From: Bacillota bacterium
GTDB taxonomy: Bacteria > Bacillota > Clostridia > Christensenellales > SZUA-584
Length of the DNA stretch: 64,000 nucleotides
Assembly: GCA_023391105.1 (NCBI GenBank)
Contig: JAEWBO010000006.1
Span: 1-64,000 of the forward strand
Direction of reading: 5' to 3'
The notes under the pieces are model-generated. The model was given only the letters and a program-made list of their open reading frames with translations, did no database searches and was not told the DNA's origin. Below, piece by piece: positions 1 through 8,661 of this stretch (position 1 is its first letter; each line of letters starts with the position of its first letter). Both the position numbers and the translations under genes were made by a program.

Positions 1-30
1 CGCCAAAGGGGCCAACCCCTTTGGAAACCC
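1..30. repeat. 30-bp direct repeat, left copy
   Basis: Matches positions 2927-2956 in the same orientation at 29 of 30 bases (the T at position 20 is an A in the other copy). The two copies bracket the two-gene AT-rich module between them. The repeat is GC-rich, unlike the AT-rich genes it flanks. It could be a recombination scar or two copies of a dispersed intergenic repeat. The left copy lies at the window edge, so its outer context is unseen. Confidence 0.7.
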
Positions 31-31
31 A

Positions 32-1447
32 TTACTTACAATATTCTAATAAGCAAAGTGAAAATTTTTCAACATTATCTATTCTATTGCCTTCTTGAAT
101 CCAAATGGGAAACATTTTTTCCATTAGAAAATCTATCGAGACGCCCAGCTCTATAGAAAGAAGCGTATACCAATCGTGATGATTTTCACCTTCTATTTTT
201 GATAGTATTCTAATCATTTCACTTTTTTGTTTACAGATAGAAGCAGCTATTTCATCAAGTCTAAAATATAATAAACTTCTAAACTCTTTTTCAACAGCCT
301 CATCAGTCGGTAAAAAATCATAAATCCAACCCTCATCATGATAAGTCTCGATTTTACCCTTCATATCTCCGTCATACATTCCAATAAAATTATAATCAAT
401 AAACTTAGAATACGGAAAACTTAGTCTCTCCTTTATTAAGCTTTCTCCACCTACAAATTCAACGTTATATTTCTTTGAGAGACTTGGAGTATATAACGAA
501 ATAATCCTTAACAAAAATAATCTGCTGAGATTATCTTCAACAAAAATGGTACCAGTTCTCTTTTCCTCAAGACCAAGATCACATAATAGGTTCATATTAT
601 CATTTGACTTGCAAACATCAACCTGGTTCTTATATCTTGTTATTATTGTAATGCTTTCGTTTCTTATATGTTTAATAATGTACGGCGAATGTGTTGTTAA
701 TAAAACAGTAATTCCTTTTTTCGTTATCTTTTTAGCCATAAGATTCATAAGTTTTTCTTGTGACTTGATACCTATGAATGTTTCCGGTTCTTCAATAAGT
801 ATCAATGAATTTTTTGGGCATCTGAATATAACCCACCAAATATAGAACAGCCAATGTTCTCCTAGTCCCATATTTAAAGAATCATAACTAATACCATAAG
901 ATTCAACAATAAAATAAGGTACAATGTTCTCATCTTCATCTTCTATGTTTACAACAGTAATTTTGTCATATGTCTTCCCTACGATATAGTTTAATTCATC
1001 CAAATAATTTTTATCTAAAACCAACGGTTCATACTGATCTAATAATTCTTGCAAATTATCTTGACATAAAAACTTGACGATATTTAGCAACTTATCTTGG
1101 TCAATAAACCAAACCGTATCCTTATTATCATCCAATTCAATAAATCTTGGAACATCAGAATTACTATATATTTGTTGAATGCTGTTACTACTGATTATTG
1201 CTTCAAGTTTACCTCCTCCGATTTTAATTAAATCATATTCATTTTTGTCTACACCAAGAATATCCTTTAATGATAATAGAACAGAAGATTTCCCTGCACC
1301 GTTAAAGCCACAAATTGCATGAATACCACTTCCTAGGTCAAAATCAGGTATTCCATTTAGGTTGTTTAAACATAAGTAATCAATTGATTTGTCATATTGA
1401 CGTTTATATATTTTTTTCCAATAGTCTTCAGCCTCTGCGTTTCTCAT
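32..1447 (-). CDS. OLD-like AAA ATPase with C-terminal TOPRIM-like region
   Basis: ABC-type ATPase of the OLD/RecF-like group, about 471 aa from the ATG at 1447. Visible motifs are Walker A GFNGAGKSS (about residues 47-55), a signature-like NMGLGE (about 193-198), Walker B LILIEEPETF (about 215-224) and the H-loop TTHSP (about 252-256). The C-terminal third looks like a TOPRIM fold: FVED near 302-305 supplies the acidic residue and YDGDMKG near 358-364 the DxD. That layout is typical of OLD-family nucleases and related anti-phage effectors. The start overlaps the stop of the upstream DUF262 gene by four bases (ATGA), so the two are translationally coupled. A GGGGGA tract precedes the ATG; a TTG at 1465 is the alternative start. 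Function in defence is inferred, not shown. Confidence 0.75.
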   Translation of the reverse strand: MRNAEAEDYWKKIYKRQYDKSIDYLCLNNLNGIPDFDLGSGIHAICGFNGAGKSSVLLSLKDILGVDKNEYDLIKIGGGKLEAIISSNSIQQIYSNSDVPRFIELDDNKDTVWFIDQDKLLNIVKFLCQDNLQELLDQYEPLVLDKNYLDELNYIVGKTYDKITVVNIEDEDENIVPYFIVESYGISYDSLNMGLGEHWLFYIWWVIFRCPKNSLILIEEPETFIGIKSQEKLMNLMAKKITKKGITVLLTTHSPYIIKHIRNESITIITRYKNQVDVCKSNDNMNLLCDLGLEEKRTGTIFVEDNLSRLFLLRIISLYTPSLSKKYNVEFVGGESLIKERLSFPYSKFIDYNFIGMYDGDMKGKIETYHDEGWIYDFLPTDEAVEKEFRSLLYFRLDEIAASICKQKSEMIRILSKIEGENHHDWYTLLSIELGVSIDFLMEKMFPIWIQEGNRIDNVEKFSLCLLEYCK

Positions 1448-2631
1448 ATAATTTGGTTCCCCCAATTATATCGGCTTTCAAATGCTTCAATACAATATGT
1501 TAAATTATTATTATCTGAATACATATTAGTAAACCAAGACAAGGATTCGCTATTACTTTCCATTGATATTATTCTATATAACTCTAGAATAATATCCCTT
1601 GTAATAATGGATTTTGCATCTGTACTACCCATACTGGCTTTTTGATTGAAAAGTAGAAACATACTTTGGAAAAAAGGAAGTCTTGCTTGAATTTTGCGAT
1701 TTTCATCAATTTCATAATAGAAGAAATCAAACTGCATCTTTCCTTTTGCATATAGACGGGAGTTTTCAAATCCAAATAATAATCTTTGGAGTAATTCGCC
1801 GTACACTCTATCTTTATTTCGAATGATAAATATTAACCAACTATATAGAGTCGCTTTATTTAATACCAATTTATTGTTATGATTAATACCATCTTTTGCA
1901 GCATCTAATAATAACAGTAACACTTTTTTCGCTTCTTCTATAATGACACTAGAAAAAGTTATATCCAACCTATATTGCTCTGTTAAGTCGTTGGTAGTTA
2001 TTTTTTTCTTTAATGAGTTAACTGTAATAGCATAGCAAAATTTTGATATTACTTCATCATATGCCATTCTAGAATTTGAAAAACCTATAGTATCCTTATT
2101 TGCTCCTATATCTTCAAAATAGTAAACAAGATTCCTTATCTGATCCCTTGTCTTACCACTGTAAGCATTTCTCTTTTCAGCTGAAGTTAGTGTTGATGGT
2201 TGATTTAATCTATTAAAAAGTTCTGCTGGTTCATCAGGACTATATTCAGTTAATCGAATTACAGTAATGCTGTACTTTTTAAACTTTCTCTGTAAATCGG
2301 ATGTTAAATGAGAGTAAAAAAATCCATCTAATTTGAGAATAGATTCATCTTCAGGAAGTACTTTTCCATCTATGGAAATCTTGTTATTATAGAAATCTCT
2401 GATAGTTGCCAATCTCTGTTGTCCATCTAAAACTTCATCAACATAGTCAGCATTAAGAATTACATGTATAGGTGGTATTTTCCATTCCCGAAAAATAGAA
2501 TCGATTAGCTTTCTTTTTTTTTGAATAGACCAAACTTCACCCCGCTGAAAATCCGGTTGAAGATTAATATCTCCAATTTCTATTCTATTAAGAATTACTT
2601 CAATGTCTACTTCAGAACTACTACATTTCAC
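1444..2631 (-). CDS. DUF262 domain protein (GmrSD/ParB-like nuclease fold)
   Basis: A 395-aa protein with an N-terminal DUF262 domain: QRGEVW at residues 29-34 and DGQQRL at 69-74, with IPP between them. DUF262 is the ParB/sulfiredoxin-like domain of GmrS and of many restriction or defence proteins. It uses nucleotides and is often joined to a DUF1524 HNH nuclease, but no HNH motif is visible in the C-terminal half here. The GTG start at 2631 is supported by GGAGG eight bases upstream. The gene is AT-rich compared with the housekeeping genes and is coupled to the downstream ATPase. The two probably act as one system; a defence role is inferred from the families. Confidence 0.75.
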   Translation of the reverse strand: MKCSSSEVDIEVILNRIEIGDINLQPDFQRGEVWSIQKKRKLIDSIFREWKIPPIHVILNADYVDEVLDGQQRLATIRDFYNNKISIDGKVLPEDESILKLDGFFYSHLTSDLQRKFKKYSITVIRLTEYSPDEPAELFNRLNQPSTLTSAEKRNAYSGKTRDQIRNLVYYFEDIGANKDTIGFSNSRMAYDEVISKFCYAITVNSLKKKITTNDLTEQYRLDITFSSVIIEEAKKVLLLLLDAAKDGINHNNKLVLNKATLYSWLIFIIRNKDRVYGELLQRLLFGFENSRLYAKGKMQFDFFYYEIDENRKIQARLPFFQSMFLLFNQKASMGSTDAKSIITRDIILELYRIISMESNSESLSWFTNMYSDNNNLTYCIEAFESRYNWGNQII

Positions 2632-2735
2632 AGATGTATCCTCCGAAGATATAATTGTGTATATTATAACATATATTTCGATAAATTAATCTATAAATTT
2701 ACTTTAACTTTAAGAATAGTAAAGCAATGTCACCA

Positions 2736-2861
2736 TAACCGCATAGTGCAGTTTTACCAAATTTATTTGGTCATTCTGAACGCAGTGAAGAATCTGTATA
2801 GCAAATAACAGGACAGGGTCTTCACTCTTTGCGGATTCACTACGTCAGTATAAGAATGACA
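2736..2861. repeat. Palindromic dispersed repeat, family B copy 1
   Basis: The core starts with GGTCATTCTGAACGCAG at 2769 and ends in AGAATGAC at 2853-2860, so the ends are inverted repeats. The upstream part (2736-2768) recurs at 3597-3631. Shorter copies of the core lie at 8085-8110 and 8842-8870. It fills most of the gap between the DUF262 gene and the right direct repeat. No coding potential is seen. Confidence 0.65.
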
Positions 2862-2926
2862 ATATACTTTACATATTCTTTGCGGTTGGTCTTCACCGAC
2901 CACTAAGGCTCTGCCCTTATGAATCC

Positions 2927-2956
2927 CGCCAAAGGGGCCAACCCCATTGGAAACCC
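2927..2956. repeat. 30-bp direct repeat, right copy
   Basis: Second copy of the repeat at 1-30, with one mismatch. It lies just outside the DUF262/ATPase module, after a palindromic family B repeat. With the left copy it delimits a segment of about 2.9 kb that may have moved as a unit. Confidence 0.7.
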
Positions 2957-3010
2957 TCGAAAAATGCTGACCAGTATTTTTAAAAAGAGCGATTATATAT
3001 GCATTATTAG

Positions 3011-3467
3011 CTACAGCCACGGTATTTTAACTTTGTTGCAATACTCATCCCAGTCGGCACCAAATATCCTAGAGAGTATTTGCTCTTCTTCGGGCGAAAA
3101 CAGCCTGGAACCAATATAGATGACGATTCCGATCAAAGCGCCCAGCCATGTGTTTAAAAGAAAGCCCAGCCACGGCAAAACGAGTAAAGCAACGCCCGTA
3201 TACAGCGGGTGCTTCATGACAGCGTAAGGCCCGTTGGTAATTAACTGCTTCTTGGGTATCTTTGTCAAAATCAAAGAAACTGACCATATCCAGATTAACG
3301 ACCCCGAAAATTAAAACAATAACAGAGATCCAAAGCAACACGATTGGCGGGCCTCCGACACTGAATACAGATGGGAATATAATATTTAATATCAACCCAA
3401 TAACCAAAAATGGCAGCGCCAGTAATCCGATTTTTCTCCCGCTTCCCACAAGCACTTTTAATTTCAT
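3011..3467 (-). pseudogene. Isoprenylcysteine methyltransferase-like membrane protein, frameshifted
   Basis: Two reading frames together form one small membrane methyltransferase of the ICMT/PEMT-like family. The first frame starts at the ATG at 3467, behind GCGAGGA, and gives two hydrophobic segments up to about 3300. The second frame carries the family core, with TNGPYAVMKHPLYTG and a further hydrophobic stretch, to the stop at 3011. In the second frame the sequence just before this core (IWIWSVSLILTK) also fits the family, which places the shift near 3300. There the plus strand has a CCCC run (3302-3305), so a one-base indel is likely. Either a recent pseudogene or an assembly error. Confidence 0.7.
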
Positions 3468-3596
3468 ATAAAATCCTCGCTTTGTATTTTGTGCTATGAA
3501 TCGATTTATTTGGTACATCTTCGCCTCGTATTTAATTCGACATAAAAATACAATTACCTCTATCATATATATGCATTATGGCTCACGAAATAAATA

Positions 3597-3631
3597 AACC
3601 GCATAGTCGCGGTCTTGCCAAATATATTTGG
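3597..3631. repeat. Partial family B repeat
   Basis: About 35 bp matching 2736-2768 (CCGCATAGT, then a GGTCTTGCC block and a TATTTGG end). The TTCTGAACGCAG core that follows in the other copies is missing, so this is a truncated copy. Confidence 0.5.
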
Positions 3632-3648
3632 AAGCATGAGAATGCTTT

Positions 3649-4041
3649 TTACACAGTTATATACCAATACACGCCATATTTATCTACTACTTCAGCGCAG
3701 CAAGCACTCCAAGGAAGTGAACCCAGGGGCAAAAGCACGTTTCCGCCTTCTGTTAACATAGAATATGCTTTTTTTACTTCATCTTCGTTATCAAAATTAA
3801 TACCATAACTCATCGTTGGCCGCGACTCTTTTAAAGATGATGCCAACATAACATTAACAAAGTCATCATTTTGTGATTCGCTTACAGCAAAGACTTCATG
3901 TCCATCTCTATGCAATTCTGCATGCAGGAAAGTTCCATCTGGATATTTCTCATTATATCCTAAAATCAATCCAAAGGCTTCCTTGTAGAATTCCACAGCT
4001 TCAACTGTATTCTTAATGTATAATGTTGCACCCAGTTTCAT
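3649..4041 (-). CDS. VOC family (glyoxalase/PhnB-like) protein
   Basis: A 130-aa single-domain protein of the vicinal oxygen chelate superfamily. The N-terminus has the typical strand-helix start (LYIKNTVEAVEFYKEAFGL), followed by LHAELHRDGHEVFAVS. The C-terminal half ends in DKYGVYWYITV. This fits PhnB-type proteins, which are often of unknown substrate or confer resistance to small toxic molecules. The ATG at 4041 is preferred because GAGAGG lies eight bases upstream; a GTG at 4050 is the alternative. The gene stands alone, between the methyltransferase remnant and the YdeI-like gene. Substrate cannot be inferred. Confidence 0.8.
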   Translation of the reverse strand: MKLGATLYIKNTVEAVEFYKEAFGLILGYNEKYPDGTFLHAELHRDGHEVFAVSESQNDDFVNVMLASSLKESRPTMSYGINFDNEDEVKKAYSMLTEGGNVLLPLGSLPWSACCAEVVDKYGVYWYITV

Positions 4042-4149
4042 CTCCGGCACCTCTCGAATAGAATTCGTCTGCGCATTATTGCTGCTATTGCGCAGTTATA
4101 CGGGTTTCCAAATAGCTATACCAATTGCGCAATATGTTTGTATGGTTGT

Positions 4150-4710
4150 TTACATGGGTTTCAGGTTCTGGTTTAAGCGTAATATAATCTTTTCAAGACG
4201 TTTTCGTTTTGTTTCTTCCGATTTCGCGTCAAGATATAACCCTGCATAGCTTTTTTTCACCGATGCCGACATCGCCATAAAGTTTGAAAAGGCGATCTCA
4301 TAGTCCTTAAGTTTGTCAATGAGTATGTCGATTTCGGCGTCAGATATTTTTGCAGGCGGCGGCGCGTCCCACATACCGTTTCTTTTGGCGTCTTCTATTT
4401 TGGCGTAACCAAATTGCGTCATAAGGCCTTGATTGATCAGGTCATTTGCAATAGTCTTATTCTTCTCAGACCATTTGCTCTTTTTGCTTCGCATAGAAAA
4501 ATACTTAATATATGTTTTTTCATCTATACGCTGCATTTGTCCGTCAATCCAGCCAAAGCAAAGAGCTTCTTCAAACGCTTCATAGGTTTTTATGGTCTTT
4601 GGTCCTCTAGCTTTACCGAACACAAGCCAAACGCCTTTGCTTGTCTGGCAATTTGCTTGCAGCCATTGTCTGAAAACATCCCTTGATTCAAATTGAATCC
4701 GTTCTGACAT
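4150..4710 (-). CDS. YdeI/OmpD-associated family protein
   Basis: A 186-aa protein matching the YdeI/OmpD-associated family: FRQWLQANCQTSKGVWLVF near the N-terminus, then the conserved ALCFGWIDGQ and YFSMRSKKSKWSEKN blocks. The C-terminus is rich in Lys and Arg, and the family core ends in KRLEKIILRL. Members are small cytoplasmic proteins linked to antimicrobial peptide or bacteriocin tolerance in some bacteria, with no proven biochemistry. GAGG lies about nine bases before the ATG. No operon partner is evident. Confidence 0.8.
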   Translation of the reverse strand: MSERIQFESRDVFRQWLQANCQTSKGVWLVFGKARGPKTIKTYEAFEEALCFGWIDGQMQRIDEKTYIKYFSMRSKKSKWSEKNKTIANDLINQGLMTQFGYAKIEDAKRNGMWDAPPPAKISDAEIDILIDKLKDYEIAFSNFMAMSASVKKSYAGLYLDAKSEETKRKRLEKIILRLNQNLKPM

Positions 4711-4766
4711 ACTTTATAGCCTCTCATTATATAGATAACGGAAAGTTCCTCTCAATTGATCTTACC

Positions 4767-6158
4767 TCAAGTCTCCTTGCTATTCGTGTAATCACTCAGA
4801 TCCGCATCTTTCACAAACAACGCGCGTTTTTCTTTTGCCTCAGATACCGCCGGCTTCTGTTTACCTTTTGTGTTAGGCGACGGTGGCGTCTGAGTTCCCG
4901 CAGGGACCTTCCGCTTTTTCGCTTGTACCGAGGGAGATTCCGGCACCTGTTTCTCTTTTGATTCCAGTCTCTCCTTCATGCGCGTCACGCGCCTGCGGTG
5001 GCTGCGTGCTTGCCTCATGTAAAGCGTCGCAAACACTGCCGCAGCCGCGATTATTAGGGCAGCGGCTATGCAAAGCCCAACGAACAGAGTCTGGTCTATT
5101 GTGATGCCTGAAGGGTTGTTCATTTGCGCGGTTTGGTCTGCAGCGGGCTTTTCAGTTGGCGCCGTGGCCGACCCCATTGGCGGCGCCGCTGCTTGGTTGG
5201 GAACCGCCGCGTAGCGCTGTACGGATTCGTCCTCCGCGTTGAAAAGATAAAATCCCTTCTCTCCCTTTGAATTGCGGGCGTATACGAGATAGACGATATC
5301 ACCCGACTCCTGCGCTTTCCAGGCGGGCAGTGATTGATCGTCCCATTCAAGCGTCGTCTCTTCAAACCCCTCGGGCGCTGTCACAGTCTCATCCGGCCAA
5401 ATGATTGAAAAACTCGCCGCTTTGGACGTGATCGTAATATACGGATTAAGCGTGCTGCTTTGCTCGTTGTATATATAGTACCCCGCGTTCTCACCCGCTG
5501 TTTCGGAAAGATACAGAAGGATCATATCGTCACTGTCGGGTATGGCGGCGGCGCCCACCTCTTCGCCCGCGTACGTCACTTGCCTGTCGTCGAATCCCGA
5601 AGGAAGCGTCAGGCTACTGAGATCGCGCCATACATACATCTGCTCCTTAGCCCCCGTCACGTTCTGCGCCGCGACACCCGTCTGTGACAGATCGACCGGG
5701 GGTTCACTCTCTTCCCCGCTTGTCTGCGGGGGCGCGTCAGCGGCGGCTATTGTGATGCTGACTTCACCCTTTCCCGTTTCCAGCGTCTGTTCGTCATAGT
5801 CCAATATGCTATCTATTGATACATTCACGGTCGCTGTGCCTTTGGCTTTCGCCGTAAATTTAATAACCGCCGAAAGCGAGGAAGACCCGCCATTTTGCGC
5901 CGAGACAATGTTTATATACCCGTCTGAAGCGCCGCCGTCGCTGCTGTCATACGTCAGCAGTGCAGGGTCATATGTAAAGCTACCGCTTACGACTCCCAGG
6001 TCGTCAGCAGTAACGATAACTGTCACCGTCACGGTATCCCCCGCTTTGACCTCGGTCGAATCCGCCGTGACGGAAACATCCGTCGCAAAAGCGACGGCCG
6101 GTGCGGCCGTCACCATCAAAAACGCTAGGATAAATGCGAATACATTTTTTCTGTTCAC
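4767..6158 (-). CDS. Membrane-anchored cohesin-domain protein
   Basis: A 463-aa surface protein. A signal peptide (residues 1-25) is followed by a cohesin-type domain (about 27-140) with VKAGDTVTVTVIV, GSFTYDPALLTYD and an IKFTAKAKGTATVNV strand. Next come a long beta-rich linker region, a single membrane segment near 360-385 (VGLCIAAALIIAAAAVFATL) and a basic cytoplasmic tail of about 75 residues. Cohesins bind dockerins. The GTG start overlaps the stop of the upstream dockerin-bearing SpoIID gene by four bases (GTGA). It therefore probably anchors that partner at the outer face of the membrane. Cohesins outside cellulosomes are known, but the ligand pairing here is inferred from context. 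Confidence 0.8.
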   Translation of the reverse strand: MNRKNVFAFILAFLMVTAAPAVAFATDVSVTADSTEVKAGDTVTVTVIVTADDLGVVSGSFTYDPALLTYDSSDGGASDGYINIVSAQNGGSSSLSAVIKFTAKAKGTATVNVSIDSILDYDEQTLETGKGEVSITIAAADAPPQTSGEESEPPVDLSQTGVAAQNVTGAKEQMYVWRDLSSLTLPSGFDDRQVTYAGEEVGAAAIPDSDDMILLYLSETAGENAGYYIYNEQSSTLNPYITITSKAASFSIIWPDETVTAPEGFEETTLEWDDQSLPAWKAQESGDIVYLVYARNSKGEKGFYLFNAEDESVQRYAAVPNQAAAPPMGSATAPTEKPAADQTAQMNNPSGITIDQTLFVGLCIAAALIIAAAAVFATLYMRQARSHRRRVTRMKERLESKEKQVPESPSVQAKKRKVPAGTQTPPSPNTKGKQKPAVSEAKEKRALFVKDADLSDYTNSKET

Positions 6159-7924
6159 TCAGCTTCACTCCCCTTTTGTTCTATAGAATATGCGCCGTTC
6201 AGATTCTTCATAAGCAGCAACACGTCAAGGCTGTCCACCGTAACGTCGTGGTTTAAGTCCGCCGCCGCAAGGTATGGAGCCGCCAGTTTTGTTACGTTTA
6301 GCACATGCAACCGCAGCGCATCAAGATCGCTCTGCGAAATGCTCCCGTTGCCGTCGATATCTCCGTACAGCACGACGGGACGATCAAAATACGATGTACC
6401 GTCGCCATACACCGTCCTTACAAAATCTCCGGTAGACATACTTCCGTCCACCTTTGCGGCGCCATCAGGCGAAATAACGTTGAGCATCCCGCCATCCGAT
6501 TTAATCTTTGAAAGGAGTTCGTCCGGGGCAGTGCCGGGCTTTATGCCGCTTATGCCCGTTTTGGAGATTTCATATATGCTGCTTTTGAGCGCAGGCGCGG
6601 TATCATACGTGCCGATGGTACAAAGCTGCGTATCCTCATAATAGAACGCGAGTATGTCCGTATAGGGCTGTCCGTCCGTCGCGCGCTGCTGCGCGCCGCG
6701 CTGAGAAAGACCCACGCCGTGTCCATACCGACGGTTCGTCAGAAACCACCCGGTGTACTGCTTATTCCGTTTTTTTAACACGCCGGCTTCGGCGCCGCGC
6801 ATGCGCAGCGTTGTATTCCCAGAGTTGAAAATGCCCGCCCGATATTTGTCTGTACAAATGAGATCATCGAATGAGATAGTGACCTTAAGCTGACCCAGCT
6901 TGCTGCCATTATCGCTAGACACCATAAGGACAACATCCGCCTTCGTGTAACAACGGCTGGGAGGGTCATAGCTCGCGTCATGCGCTTTGACACGTACCGT
7001 GGAGACAAGCTTTACGTCCTCGCCCGCGGCTTCATTTGCGGCCCGCAGCAGCATATTAAATAAAAACGTGTCCATAAGCGGCAGCGTCTCGTCGTTGAAC
7101 TCGGAAGGTATGAACAATTTCTCCTCGAGGCTGGACGGGTTGTTGAGGTCGTATATATCGTCCTTCTGCACAAAATACGGCAGATTACTCGTCCATACGT
7201 TACCTGTAAGCTCGGTCTGCCCGCCGTTGGAGGCCGAATAGTACGCCTGTATGATATTGCCGTCGTAGGAGAGCACCTGCCCCGCCGTCTCATTCACGGC
7301 GGATATCGCCCGGTTGTATTTACTTGCGTAGCCATGATACACCTGGTCGGCGGATGTATCCAATATGTCATAGGCACGCAAACGGAATTCCGAGCAGTTC
7401 GCTACAGCATACCCGCGCGCGCAGACGGCCTGCGCTTTGAGCGATTCCAGCGGAAATCTGTTGCTCATCTCGTGCGGGACAACGCCGTACAGATAGCTTT
7501 CTATCGGCAGCGTGTTTATCACTCGGATAGCGCCCTTCTCAACGTCAAACGATATGTCGCCTAAATATGTACATACACCGTATTTGGAATTGGTCATTCT
7601 CATATAAGAAGAGGTGCCGTTGTCATCTTTGCTCGTGAAAGTAATAGAAGACGCAGTAAATGTAGCGTCTCCCGATGTCAGTACCGGTCTGTTGCCCACG
7701 ACGGATATTGTCATTTTATCCGAATCGAACTCAAACGACGGGTCTTCTTTTAAAGAATAGTCTCCGATGATCGTGAAATCGACGGGCTTGGCACCGTCAA
7801 TGGAAAGGAGGACACGAATATCGGTATGGAATGCAGCGGCATAAGCGGGCGTCGCGCCAAACGCTGCAGAAAGCACCAGAATAAAAACGAATATAAACGC
7901 TGAACGTCTTGTACATTTCTTCAC
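6155..7924 (-). CDS. Secreted SpoIID/LytB-domain protein with C-terminal dockerin
   Basis: A 589-aa exported protein with a signal peptide at 1-30 (FIFVFILVLSAAFGATPAYA). The SpoIID/LytB domain has YGVVPHEMSNRFPLESLKAQ, where the Glu of HEMS aligns with the catalytic Glu of SpoIID lytic transglycosylases. It also has the late GHGVGLSQRGAQ block. The last 70 residues form a dockerin with two calcium-loop repeats, DIDGNGSISQSD and DLNHDVTVDSLD. SpoIID enzymes cleave denuded glycan strands; a dockerin suggests non-covalent attachment to the cohesin encoded next. The start is GTG at 7924. Peptidoglycan as substrate is inferred from the family. Confidence 0.85.
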   Translation of the reverse strand: MKKCTRRSAFIFVFILVLSAAFGATPAYAAAFHTDIRVLLSIDGAKPVDFTIIGDYSLKEDPSFEFDSDKMTISVVGNRPVLTSGDATFTASSITFTSKDDNGTSSYMRMTNSKYGVCTYLGDISFDVEKGAIRVINTLPIESYLYGVVPHEMSNRFPLESLKAQAVCARGYAVANCSEFRLRAYDILDTSADQVYHGYASKYNRAISAVNETAGQVLSYDGNIIQAYYSASNGGQTELTGNVWTSNLPYFVQKDDIYDLNNPSSLEEKLFIPSEFNDETLPLMDTFLFNMLLRAANEAAGEDVKLVSTVRVKAHDASYDPPSRCYTKADVVLMVSSDNGSKLGQLKVTISFDDLICTDKYRAGIFNSGNTTLRMRGAEAGVLKKRNKQYTGWFLTNRRYGHGVGLSQRGAQQRATDGQPYTDILAFYYEDTQLCTIGTYDTAPALKSSIYEISKTGISGIKPGTAPDELLSKIKSDGGMLNVISPDGAAKVDGSMSTGDFVRTVYGDGTSYFDRPVVLYGDIDGNGSISQSDLDALRLHVLNVTKLAAPYLAAADLNHDVTVDSLDVLLLMKNLNGAYSIEQKGSEAE

Positions 7925-8084
7925 AGCATATTCCTATCTCCACCACCTGCAAACGAAATGACTTAAATATATCTAACTCATTTGCTATATTATACAATGT
8001 AATTTTTGGTCAATCAATGGTTTCCACAGATTTATTGTTAAAAACAAGCCATGCGTGACAACGGTCTTGTCAACCATGTTTTTT

Positions 8085-8110
8085 GGTCATTCTGAACGCA
8101 GAGAAGAATC
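8085..8110. repeat. Family B repeat core, copy 2
   Basis: GGTCATTCTGAACGCAG followed by AGAAGAATC, one base different from the core at 2769. It sits between the spoIID-dockerin promoter region and the yqeY terminator. A degenerate left extension (GGTCTTGTCAA) is visible from about 8060. Confidence 0.55.
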
Positions 8111-8157
8111 ATTCTGATGCCTTGCGTTTGATCTTCATCGTACTGGGCTTTGCATAC

Positions 8158-8184
8158 AAAAAAACGCACTGCCGGGCAGTGCGT
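8158..8184 (-). terminator. Rho-independent terminator of yqeY
   Basis: On the minus strand the stem ACGCACTGCC/GGCAGTGCGT is followed by a run of seven T. It lies about 30 bases after the yqeY stop. Confidence 0.85.
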
Positions 8185-8214
8185 CGCATTCGCCATATGA
8201 TGCGGGATGCTTCC

Positions 8215-8661
8215 TTACTTCATCGTCTCCTCAAGAAGCTTGTTGATGAGCTTCCCGTCCGCCTTGCCCTTCACAAGCGGCATTAGTGTCTTCATGATCG
8301 TTCCCTTATCCGACGGCTTTGGCTTTTCAATGCCAAGCTGATTCAAAATATCTTGCAAGACCGCCTTAATCTCGTCTTCGCTCATCAGCTTGGGCGCAAA
8401 TTCTGAATAGACACCAATTTTGAACCTGTTCTCGTCGACGATGTCTGTTCGGCTTGGGGGCGCGGTATCAATCGCTTCCTGTGCGCTCTTGATCTCCTTG
8501 AAAACCACGGCGTTTTCCTCATCCTCATTAAGCTCGCTGCGTTTGTCGATCTGCTTGGATTTGAGCGCCGAAAGCAGCAGCGAAAGGGCTTCCTTGCGCT
8601 TTGCGTTGCCTGCTTTTAAAGCCTCCATCATTTCTTTTCTTACCACATCAATTTTCGTCAT
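8215..8661 (-). CDS. yqeY: GatB/YqeY domain protein
   Basis: A 148-aa helical protein of the GatB/YqeY family: MEALKAGNAKRKEALSLLLS, KSKQIDKR, and EDEIKAVLQDILNQLG, then the C-terminal GTIMKTLMPLVKGKADGKLI block. This is the tail domain of the amidotransferase GatB as a stand-alone protein, thought to act with tRNA-dependent amidation or tRNA binding. The start is set at ATG 8661 because GGAGA lies seven bases before it; an upstream in-frame ATG at 8667 is possible. Single gene with its own terminator. Confidence 0.9.
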   Translation of the reverse strand: MTKIDVVRKEMMEALKAGNAKRKEALSLLLSALKSKQIDKRSELNEDEENAVVFKEIKSAQEAIDTAPPSRTDIVDENRFKIGVYSEFAPKLMSEDEIKAVLQDILNQLGIEKPKPSDKGTIMKTLMPLVKGKADGKLINKLLEETMK

